Assembly (NCBI GenBank): GCA_027577415.1
Contig: JANBQS010000578.1
Location: 1-15,225, forward strand
Direction: 5' to 3'
From: Coemansia sp. RSA 922
Lineage: Eukaryota > Kickxellomycota > Kickxellomycetes > Kickxellales > Kickxellaceae
DNA: 15,225 nucleotides
Each line of letters starts with the position of its first letter. Within the stretch, counting starts at the first letter, position 1. The translations under genes were made by a program, and so were the position numbers. The notes under the pieces were generated by a model, which worked only from the letters and a program-made list of their open reading frames with translations, made no database searches and had not been told where the DNA came from. Positions 1 to 7,300 of the stretch are shown piece after piece.

Positions 1-116
1 GTTGCTTGGGCTTCAGCTTGAAGTTCTCGCTCTCGCCGCTCGATAAGTGCGTTGCTCTCAGCCGACTCATCGTACCCGCGCTCTTTCAGCAGTCGCTTTA
101 CAGCTCTCGACGACAT
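1..116 (-). CDS. N-terminal fragment of a Rqc1/TCF25-like protein (runs off the left edge)
   Basis: Reading the minus strand from an ATG at 116 gives an open frame of 38 codons up to the window edge, starting MSSRAVKRLLKERGYDE and continuing into a charged, helix-prone stretch rich in Glu, Arg and Gln. The opening Met-Ser-Ser-Arg-Ala-x-x-Arg-Leu pattern is the typical N-terminus of the Rqc1/TCF25 (Nulp1) family; yeast Rqc1 belongs to the ribosome quality-control complex that handles nascent chains on stalled 60S subunits. The GC-richer, codon-like sequence stops sharply at the ATG, and AT-rich non-coding sequence follows, which supports the start. Only the poorly conserved N-terminus is present and the Tcf25 domain is outside the window, so the family call rests on about ten residues. 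Confidence 0.5.
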   Translation of the reverse strand, partial: MSSRAVKRLLKERGYDESAESNALIERRERELQAEAQA

Positions 117-250
117 TTTATAAAAGTATGAACGATTTGAATTTTAGAAGAAAAAATACCAAAAAAAGTGAAAAATAGGGCAACCTCTTTTTGCAGTCAT
201 TCTTCGGCCTACAAAAGGGCCTACTGAAGTAGAAAGAGCGAACCCATAGA

Positions 251-258
251 TCACGTGA
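251..258. promoter_or_regulatory. Palindromic E-box TCACGTGA upstream of the Rqc1/TCF25-like gene
   Basis: An 8-bp perfect palindrome with a CACGTG core lies 135 bp upstream of the minus-strand ATG at 116. CACGTG is the known core of fungal Cbf1/USF-like bHLH sites. One match of this length is not strong evidence; position in the promoter is the only support. The rest of 117-536 is AT-rich and shows no gene. Confidence 0.3.
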
Positions 259-536
259 GTGTTTTACCAAAAAAATTAGCTGTTGGCAGTACTTTAGAGT
301 ACTTTATAGTTAAACTGATATATTGGTAAATATATTGTCTAGTCTAAAGTTAGGTGAAAAATAAACTAGCTTTGACGCTTGTCCTTGAGTCAGCCATTAC
401 GTATAATCAATATACCGCACACCTGTTCAGTGATTGCATTGTACTCTATAATCCCCACTGTTGGCTACTTGCTCGAGTAACTTGTACATATGACCTGTTG
501 GACTCTCAATTAAATCGATCTATAGCACACATCATG

Positions 537-887
537 CTAATAGACGCGCTTCTCTTTTTTAACTGTTAGTCTTAGAGGTTCCAAGGACTTCTTTGAAAAT
601 CTAATAAAAGTACCCTGTTCATTTAGAAATAGGTTATATAGCCCATTGCCCATTTCAAGATCTACATATTCGTAGTGCAGTTTTATATTATCATCATTAA
701 CTACAGGTTTCGACCAAGTTATGCTAAACCAACTTAGACTTGGATACGCAGTGGAAATAATATAGTGTAAATCATAGACCCTGCTGTCCTTAGTGTAATC
801 ATATGTGAAAGATTTCAGTTTATCTGTCAGGTTAGAGTCACCTTCAATTTCCACTACGACTTGAAACGTATGGATTATAGCTGCCAT
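537..887 (-). CDS. Small protein of unknown function, tandem copy 1 (116 aa)
   Basis: The frame is open on the minus strand; the ATG at 887 (MAAIIHTFQ) is preferred over any upstream start because copy 2 has its ATG at the equivalent place, both preceded by the same ATCTCACTTATCC leader. The product is 116 aa with no signal peptide, membrane segment or motif that I recognise. It is rich in alternating hydrophobic residues, suggesting beta structure. Residues shared with copy 2 include IHTFQ near the N-terminus, TWSKPV in the middle, a Tyr-Glu/Tyr-x-Val-x-Leu-x-Met segment, and Lys-Lys-Ser near the C-terminus. Differences are spread along the length, and both frames remain open over the shared region, which argues for selection on the protein. 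Function unknown. Confidence 0.6.
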   Translation of the reverse strand: MAAIIHTFQVVVEIEGDSNLTDKLKSFTYDYTKDSRVYDLHYIISTAYPSLSWFSITWSKPVVNDDNIKLHYEYVDLEMGNGLYNLFLNEQGTFIRFSKKSLEPLRLTVKKEKRVY

Positions 888-989
888 GGATAAGTGAGAT
901 GTTCTAAAAAAAGTCTGAAGAGGCAAGTAGTGAGGAGAAGCTGAAGTGTGTGGTGAAATAATACTGAGGAAAAGGGCAGGAGGCAGCGC

Positions 990-997
990 TTTTTATA
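990..997 (-). promoter_or_regulatory. TATA box of tandem copy 1
   Basis: TATAAAAA on the minus strand lies about 105 nt before the ATG at 887. The equivalent position of copy 2 (2110-2116) also carries TATAAAA, with the flanking sequence conserved between copies (an AGATTTGC[A/G]GCCGAGAAGG block just upstream in gene orientation). Conservation in both copies makes this a credible core promoter. Confidence 0.6.
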
Positions 998-1103
998 GCA
1001 GATTTGCAGCCGAGAAGGAGCAAGCAATTTTTTTTTCAGCACTTTTCTATTCAGATAAATTCTTAAACCCGATACGATTGTGTCCTGCTTTTTGGATTTG
1101 GAT

Positions 1104-1122
1104 TACGTCATATAATGACGTA
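1104..1122. promoter_or_regulatory. Inverted pair of CRE/ATF-like half elements
   Basis: TACGTCA (1104-1110) and its exact inverse TGACGTA (1116-1122) flank a 5-bp TATAA spacer, about 220 bp upstream of the copy 1 ATG. Each arm matches the TGACGT core recognised by bZIP ATF/CREB proteins. Copy 2 has no such pair in the corresponding part of its promoter. Binding is inferred. Confidence 0.35.
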
Positions 1123-1233
1123 CTTGTTAAAATGGCTTTCTAGGTATTGCCAAAGGGTTTCCACATAACGTAATTGGAAATTGTACATGTCAAAGAAGAG
1201 TAGCTTCTCTTTTGACAAGGGGAATCAACTATG

Positions 1234-1253
1234 GCCAATACAATTAGCACGTT
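1234..1253. promoter_or_regulatory. Conserved 20-bp upstream block, copy 1
   Basis: GCCAATACAATTAGCACGTT occurs here and, identically, at 2349-2368. Both lie exactly 366 bp upstream of their gene's ATG (887 and 2002). It contains a CCAAT core. A second identical 18-bp block (ATTGTACATGTCAAAGAA) is at 1180-1197 and 2297-2314. Sequence between the blocks has diverged, so these are candidate protein-binding sites. Confidence 0.45.
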
Positions 1254-1270
1254 TGTCAGACAAAACACTG

Positions 1271-1657
1271 CTTAATTAAATGCTGCCTAATTTTGGTTAA
1301 TTTTTTATCACTAATTGTACACAGCTTGTCCTTACTGACATGGCTGGCTAAAGGCAAATCGACTACGTAGACAACGTAGGGTAAATCTCTGTTGAACCTG
1401 GCGCCAGGGGTACTTTTTTTACGTGAATTCTCGCATTTTTCTATTGCTAATTGGCACAACGCGCAATAAATTTCAAAAGTAGTTTCAAAAACTAGATGTA
1501 AAACATTTATTTATTTGCTATGTTAAAGTAAGGCAAAGTGAAGTAAAGCGTAGTGCTGTTCCTGCTACATTTCTATAAACAACTATCATATTCCCCAGAA
1601 ACCTAGTAGTTTCACCATCTGAATAAATTATAGCACATACCATGCTATTTGATGTGC
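1271..1657. other. AT-rich spacer between the tandem copies, no gene seen
   Basis: I find no supported gene in this stretch. It holds a 12-bp palindrome CCTGGCGCCAGG (1397-1408), a length expected a few times by chance in a window of this size. The last bases (about 1629-1648, with atagcacata...catgcta) resemble the sequence at the 3' end of copy 1 (522-540), so the duplicated unit probably begins here. Confidence 0.5.
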
Positions 1658-2002
1658 TTAATTTAATATAACATTTACTAGTAAAGCTTTTGCAGATTTC
1701 TTACAATACTTAACTAAGGGCCCATTTTTATCATGGAATGTCTCAAAGAGTCTATCGTTCATTCCAAGCTTTACATCCTCATAACTCACTGAACCATTAG
1801 AAGAATCCAATACAGGTTTCGACCAAGTTAAACTAAATGAAGGTAAACGTATATGCGCTGAAGAAATAACATTCTGTATATCGAAGACCTTGCTGTACTC
1901 ATAATAATCAAACCAGATATTTTTCAGTCTCAGTTGACCTGTCAGTGCAGGGTTATTTGGAACTGTCAGAAGGAGTTGAAACGTATGGATTTTATCTGAC
2001 AT
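1658..2002 (-). CDS. Small protein of unknown function, tandem copy 2 (114 aa)
   Basis: Minus-strand frame starting MSDKIHTFQ at 2002, aligned with copy 1's ATG and sharing its 5' leader. The frame stays open upstream to about 2146, but that extension would run through the conserved TATA box at 2110-2116, so it is rejected as coding. The product resembles copy 1 along its whole length (IHTFQ, an Ile-Ser-x-Ala segment, TWSKPV, Tyr-Glu-x-Val-x-Leu-x-Met, Lys-Lys-Ser) but is clearly diverged. At the DNA level the best-kept coding stretch is ACAGGTTTCGACCAAGTTA (reverse strand of TWSKPV). No known family recognised. Confidence 0.6.
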   Translation of the reverse strand: MSDKIHTFQLLLTVPNNPALTGQLRLKNIWFDYYEYSKVFDIQNVISSAHIRLPSFSLTWSKPVLDSSNGSVSYEDVKLGMNDRLFETFHDKNGPLVKYCKKSAKALLVNVILN

Positions 2003-2109
2003 GGATAAGTGAGATGGTTGAACAACGGTTGAAGAAGCCAGTGGGTGAGGTGGTGGGATGCTGAAGTGAGTGGTGAAATAAACCTGTGAAAAAGGTAGGA
2101 GACAATGTG

Positions 2110-2116
2110 TTTTATA
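2110..2116 (-). promoter_or_regulatory. TATA box of tandem copy 2
   Basis: TATAAAA on the minus strand, about 110 nt before the ATG at 2002 and equivalent to the TATA box of copy 1. Confidence 0.6.
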
Positions 2117-2348
2117 GTAGATTTGCGGCCGAGAAGGAGCAAACAATTTTTCAGCACTTGTATATTCAGATACCTTATTAAACCGATACGATGGTGTTCT
2201 GTTATCTGGGTTTGGCCTTTGCCATAGGAATAATGTACATGATAAAAAAGCTTTTTAATTTTTTTGGCAAATTGTTTCCGCTTAGTGTAATTAGATATTG
2301 TACATGTCAAAGAATATCTGTTTTTTTTGCCAAGGACAAGCATCTATA

Positions 2349-2368
2349 GCCAATACAATTAGCACGTT
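2349..2368. promoter_or_regulatory. Conserved 20-bp upstream block, copy 2
   Basis: Identical to the block at 1234-1253 and at the same 366-bp distance from its ATG. Similarity between the two duplicated units fades soon after this block, so it marks the distal edge of the recognisable duplication. Confidence 0.45.
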
Positions 2369-2369
2369 C

Positions 2370-3300
2370 AATAGGCAAAACACCATTCTAATCAAGATTG
2401 ACCGACCACAGCCCCACTGCCGAATATTTGGGTCTCTACATGGCGACCCCGATCACTAACAAGTGTCTGTACCATTTTTGCACACTAGATTGCATTTATT
2501 TGCTGTTGTCTAACGCAGACACTTGCTGATTTCAATACTGTAGGTTTGGAGTAAGCGAGTTGTTTGCGGCTAACGCCTAAGTTCACCAGTCCTTACGTCT
2601 TTTGTATTTGAATAAATAAAAAGTAATAAAGATAAAAGGTGACTGCCTAACTCATCTGCGGCTGCTGGTGCGTGGGCCCTTATATAGGGGCAAACGGTCC
2701 GTGGGGCAGTAACGGCGCTACTGCTTGTGATCGAGGCGCCGTTGATCATAGCCGTAGAAATTAGGCAGCAATAAATAATGTCGGATGTCGTCGCTGAACG
2801 CCGAAATCCTACAAATACCATCTTAATAAACCAAACCGTGTTAGCATTTAGTTTGCAAAGACGGGATGCCCATATAACCCTCGCAGGTCAGTACTCCTTT
2901 AAAAAAAGTGATAAGTTCCAGGGAGGCAGGTTGTGTTGTTTTGCTCTTACAGAAACTTCACAATCAATAATTTTTTGTTTCTACATCTCCTGCCCTACAA
3001 CAACCATTCGCGTAGGTTATTGTCTGCCGAATATTTCATAAGAGTGCATTTGAGATTTAATAAAAAAAGAGTTGAATAGATACAGAGCACCTCTACAACT
3101 ACAGATGGCTTTCAATCTGCGCAAGTTGGACCATGACAACAGACGCTACGCACACTATAAAAATGTGTGATTATATCCGCCAAAAGCCGTTAAAAATTGA
3201 TCATAAATTAGGTAAGTGCATAATAGCTCCAATGTGGGAGGAGAGGAAGGGACAGCAGCTTGTCACCTGGAACCGTTAAAGGAGTTACAAAAAATGCCCA
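2370..3300. other. Region without a convincing gene; contains inverted repeat and TATA-like palindrome
   Basis: Open frames here overlap on opposite strands (2570-2821 minus and 2778-3041 plus), have no recognisable motif, and neither is preferred. Visible structure: a near-palindromic CCCTTATATAGGG at 2678-2690, an 8-bp perfect inverted repeat AACGGCGC/GCGCCGTT (2711-2718 and 2736-2743) with a 17-bp spacer, and a CTACA-TGGCGACC junction at 2436-2448 that resembles the end of an LTR followed by a primer-binding site. A 13-mer CTGCCGAATATTT occurs at 2417-2429 and 3024-3036. None of these is enough to name an element. Confidence 0.4.
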
Positions 3301-3621
3301 TCACCTATCCATATTTTGCAAATATTCTTCCATCTTTTGCAAACACGCTCCTTTCTGGCATCGACCATCATCCACCCAACACTGCATCTGCTCCAACCAG
3401 CCCAATACCTGTTCAGTCCAGCGCTGCATCTCTTCGATTCTGCGTAGTTCATATTCCCTCAAAAGCTCTCTCTCTTGGCGTTGCTCAAGCTCCACTCTGC
3501 GCAGACGTTCATCCGATATACATTGTTGAACTGCACTATAGCCGTGCTGATTGAGTTTTGATAACTTGTCAGTACCTTGCTTGCCATCTCGATGAAATAG
3601 GTTATAAACCCAGCGAAGCAT
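3301..3621 (-). CDS. Hypothetical coiled-coil protein (106 aa)
   Basis: Minus-strand frame; the first ATG in frame is at 3621 (MLRWVYNLFHRDGK), although the frame is open further upstream to about 3690 without an ATG. From about residue 35 the sequence is dominated by Glu, Arg, Leu and Gln in heptad-like order (for instance ELEQRQERELLREYELRRIE), which predicts a coiled coil for roughly 50 residues, followed by a short Trp- and Cys-containing tail. A TATA-like ATAAAAA is at 3657-3663. The upstream TTTTTTCCAACAG (about 3625-3637 on the minus strand) could be a 3' splice site, so an upstream exon is possible. No family recognised; it may also be a pseudogene fragment. Confidence 0.4.
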   Translation of the reverse strand: MLRWVYNLFHRDGKQGTDKLSKLNQHGYSAVQQCISDERLRRVELEQRQERELLREYELRRIEEMQRWTEQVLGWLEQMQCWVDDGRCQKGACLQKMEEYLQNMDR

Positions 3622-3921
3622 ATTGTCTGTTGGAAAAAAGTAGTCACCAGCGATAAACTTTTTATGTTTAGTAATCGAATAATAGTTCAATATTTTTTGG
3701 TGGTAAAGAGAAAAGAAATAAAAAGGTACAGAACTTCCACCGCAGCAGGTTGTAAAACGTAAGCAGAGTTCTAAATTACATACTACAAATTCGATTTAAT
3801 TAAAAAAATGCACAAAACTTCCCGCACTGCTCACCTTGGTATGAAACATCGTGTGCTCACCGAGATATATCCCCCAAACTCCACAGAGCGTCTCCTGCTC
3901 AGGTCCTACAATTCAGGACAG

Positions 3922-3929
3922 TATATAAA
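3922..3929 (+). promoter_or_regulatory. TATA box of the small secreted-protein gene
   Basis: TATATAAA, 56 bp before the ATG at 3985. It lies inside the longer open frame that begins at 3808, which argues that the 3808 start is not used. Confidence 0.6.
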
Positions 3930-3984
3930 CAAGCTCTCCAAATGCCTTTCCAGCCAACATACCCCACCACATACAACATTATTC

Positions 3985-4215
3985 ATGCATTCCAACTCGC
4001 TATTTCGCCTTGTGTTGATACTCGCACTACTGACCACCGCCATCTTAGCTCACAGGGGGAGCTGGGATGACAGAAGACCCGGCAGACCAAGCGACTGGTA
4101 CCATCCAGTGTACTGGAACAGCGGCAAGTCCGAAACATTCAAATCAGTCCCAGAACTACTCTGGCTAACAGCCCTAGCAGCCTTACTTGGCGTACTCACT
4201 GCCAACTATACCTAA
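3985..4215 (+). CDS. Small secreted or membrane-anchored protein (76 aa)
   Basis: The ATG at 3985 (MHSNSLFRLVLILALLTTAI) is chosen over the in-frame ATG at 3808 because a TATA box lies between them and because it places a typical signal peptide at the very N-terminus: a short polar start, a hydrophobic core LVLILALL and a likely cleavage site after ILA. The mature part is about 53 aa, with a polar Arg/Asp/Trp/Tyr-rich segment (SWDDRRPGRPSDWYHPVYW) and a hydrophobic C-terminal stretch (LLWLTALAALLGVL) that ends four or five residues before the stop. That layout fits a GPI-attachment signal or a single C-terminal membrane segment. AATAAA follows the stop by about 30 nt (4244-4249). It converges on STE12. 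No family recognised; starting at 3808 would give 135 aa with an internal signal anchor. Confidence 0.55.
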   Translation: MHSNSLFRLVLILALLTTAILAHRGSWDDRRPGRPSDWYHPVYWNSGKSETFKSVPELLWLTALAALLGVLTANYT

Positions 4216-4243
4216 CTACTAGTAAACAAACGAAATTATTAAA

Positions 4244-4249
4244 AATAAA
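4244..4249 (+). terminator. AATAAA polyadenylation signal of the small secreted-protein gene
   Basis: AATAAA about 30 nt after the stop codon at 4213-4215, in a strongly A-rich stretch typical of fungal 3' ends. The 4216-4321 space between the convergent genes is too short for anything else. Confidence 0.45.
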
Positions 4250-4252
4250 AAA

Positions 4253-4273
4253 CAAAACAAACAAACAAACAAA
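4253..4273. repeat. Short CAAA microsatellite
   Basis: About five CAAA units in tandem inside the A-rich convergent 3' region. Confidence 0.7.
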
Positions 4274-4321
4274 TAGTTAAAAAAGAAAAAAATGTGTGTA
4301 TGTATAATAAAAAAGAGCCTG

Positions 4322-7300
4322 TTATACCGCAGAGACATGAGGCTTTGAGGAAACACTCGCTCGAACATATTTACTACCAGACATCTGATGCTCATCACCC
4401 TCGCCTCTGCTGCTAGCCCTGCTACCACCACTCATGATCACATCTTCATTCTCAGCTTCGTCCAGATGCCGTTTAAGCGACAACGTACGACCAACAGCCA
4501 CTTCCCGAGCCAGCCCGGGATGAAGAGGAGGAGGAGACATAGCGAAGCCCACAGAAGACGATACAGCAGGCATCTCGCCTTGCGACACGCTCGCTAGAAA
4601 CTGTTGTCGCAGTTCCGGTGAAAGAAACGACGCCACCAACATAGTATTGATATTAGATGCTGTCGTCGCGTCCGTCGACAAAGTTCGCGCAAAACCCGGT
4701 TCATCAGTATCTCCCGGCGATGTCTGCTGCAGTAACGGCTGCAAGCCCAGACTATCAGCCGCAAAATACGGCGACATCTGGTCGTCGCGCCCACGGCCCA
4801 CAGCAGACCATCCGCCAGAGGCGCCCAGTGGCGTAGTGGCCACAACACTGCGCTGACGGTTGTTTTTAGAGATCTTGCGCAGCATGGTCACAGCGTTGTT
4901 CTCCATCAGCGGCGACTGCAAAGGCTGAGGCAATGCGGCAGCAGTAGTCTGCGGCGGGCTGCTGTTATTGATGAACCATTCACGACCCATCAACGACAGC
5001 TCCTCGGGCATGGAAATGCGCATACCACGCGCGCTGGCACGAGGACTCTGCACAGCTGCATAAAGCGATGGCTGCGGCTCGCCAAACGAGGAATTTTCCA
5101 AAACTAACCCACTATCGCCAAACCCACTAACAACACTAGCCGCGCCATTGCCAGAAAACAGAGCCGAATCAGCAAACATCAACCCGTTGGCGACATTATC
5201 CTCAGCAAGGCCCACGCCCACGCCCACTGCCACCGTCGCTGCCTTCCCACCGCCGGCAGCCCGCCGATTGGCAGTCTTTCTATTAACGTGCGTGCGGATG
5301 TGCTGATTGAGGTTGTCCATACGTGCAAACACCTTGTCGCACTCGGGCGCGGGACACTTGTACGGTCGCTCACCAGTATGTGTACGGAAATGCCGCTTCA
5401 AGTGCTCGTACCGCTTGAACTGCTTCACGCACCCTGAGAACGTACATGTGTACCGCCGCGACTCAACCTCGTCGCCTTCAGCTCCATGGGTCGGCCGAGC
5501 GTTACGTCCAGACGGCTTAGGCCCCGCGATATTTGCATGATCGACGTCTTGGCTCGTAGACAAGCTCTCGGCCGACTGCACCCCAGGCGGCATAAATCCA
5601 TCGGGTCGAGGCGCAACCGGCACCGTGCCATGCATTAACCTCGCCTGTTGCGGCCATTGCAATTGTTGCTCAGCAGCTGCAGCGGCATCAGCCTCCTCTC
5701 GGCTAAACTTTGCCGCCATCGCATTAACCGCAGCAGCAGCAACCACTGGATCAGCGGTACTAGGCGTCCGATTGAGCAAAGAGGGCGAGTCCCGATGCGC
5801 AATACGAGCTATGGTCTTCAAGTACGGATGGAAGCGCGAGAACCGCGAAGAGCGAGGCGCCGACGTATTTACCGACTTTTGTTGAGCAAGCCACTGCTGC
5901 TTTAAAATGTCATTCGATCTGGACCCCTCAGTGCTCATCCGCGCTTCAGCCAACGACGCCGCAAACGACGACTGCTGGTCCAACGACGTACCGAGCAACA
6001 GGCCATTATTTCTGCCGTCAGCAGAGCCAAAGTCTCCGTCCATACTAAACATTGGCATCGACGATAACGCACTTTGTCCATGAACAGCCGAACCAGAAGG
6101 CTCACGTGCAGAAGCCAGGATATTGTCAATATCGCTCAATGACATGGGGCCATTAGCAGGGAATAAATCGCCACCGCCATGGAACTGCAACGACGACATG
6201 GCGTCAGGAGTGTGGTGAGGCGATATATGCTGAGAGTTGTTCATCATAGAGGCAATCGACGGCGACGAAGTCATCGACTCGATCATCGCAGACGCCATTG
6301 GTGTACGACCGCTCATATCGACGTCTGAACCACTAGGGCCAATAGGGCCGCTCAGTGCGCTTAGCGGTATATCCAGTCGTTGCGATGGATCCCATCCAGA
6401 AAACGGCTGAAACTGCTGGGGTTGTGAGCTACCAAACGCAAACGTGCCAGGACTCAGTACACCCTCTTGAATACGCCCTGTTTTGCCCAAAAGCTCCTCA
6501 AGCAGCGAGTTAAAGTCGCCAACATTATCCTGCGTCACGAGCGCGTTGGGATCCCCGCTCAGCAGCTCCAGCAGCTCCTGGCCATTGGCAGCACCCATCA
6601 GAGGCGAGTGGTGTGGAGTTGGTGTTGGCTGGTACTCGTTATAAATAGCACGCAAGTCGCTGGCCTGTCGACGGAGCATCTCAAAGTTCATTCCGGTCCA
6701 GCTGTCATTAAGCACCACAGCGTCCAGAGGGTTGCCAAACCCAGTTCTCTCTAAACCACCAGGCCCTGGACCTAGGCTATGGACGTCGCCGCTGTAGCCG
6801 CTGGATGCAGACATGGCCTTTCCTGAAACGTACTCTCTCAGCGATGGCTGCTGCTGACTATTGGCAATTGCAAGGTCGTTGAACATCCCGCGCTGCATGC
6901 AATTCTGGTCGCCAGAAACAGGAGGCTGGTTGTTGTTGTTGTCGGCTGGCATCATAACGACCGAGCCGGCAATAGAACTGGCAATCGAGCCAGAGCCAGA
7001 ATCCGGCGCTGACACCCGCGACTGAGCATGGGCGGCGCTACTTGTAACAAACCGGAGCATATCAGCCGAGTCGCCATATCTACCACCGCTCTCGGGAAAC
7101 ATGGCGTGGGTATCTGTATAGTCTTCATCGTGGGAAGACGACGCCATCGAGGCGATGGACACAGCAGACGCCTTGCAGACTCTTAAGAGAGAGTCGCTGG
7201 CAGTAGGAGCAACTATGGCCAAAGAAGTAGACGTCGTCGACAGCGGCAGCTGCTGCCTCTGCTGTTGATGAGGGGGCTGTTGGGTGGCAGGCGACTGCGG

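Noticed and set aside
1397..1408. 12-bp palindrome CCTGGCGCCAGG (and GCTTAGCTAAGC at 14435-14446)
   Set aside because: Perfect 12-bp palindromes are expected a few times by chance in a window of this length.
2003..2146. Upstream extension of tandem copy 2 to 162 aa
   Set aside because: It crosses the conserved TATA box, and the leader matches the non-coding leader of copy 1.
2417..3036. 13-mer CTGCCGAATATTT present twice (2417, 3024) as possible LTR pair
   Set aside because: Flanking sequence does not match, and a few 13-mer repeats are expected by chance.
2570..3041. Overlapping frames of 83 aa (minus) and 87 aa (plus)
   Set aside because: Opposite strands overlap, no motif, no homology recognised; neither can be preferred.
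3104..3169. 21-codon frame starting MAFNLRKLD
   Set aside because: Too short and without other support.
3808..3984. In-frame ATG at 3808 extending the small secreted protein to 135 aa
   Set aside because: The TATA box at 3922-3929 lies inside the extension, and the extension would bury the signal peptide.
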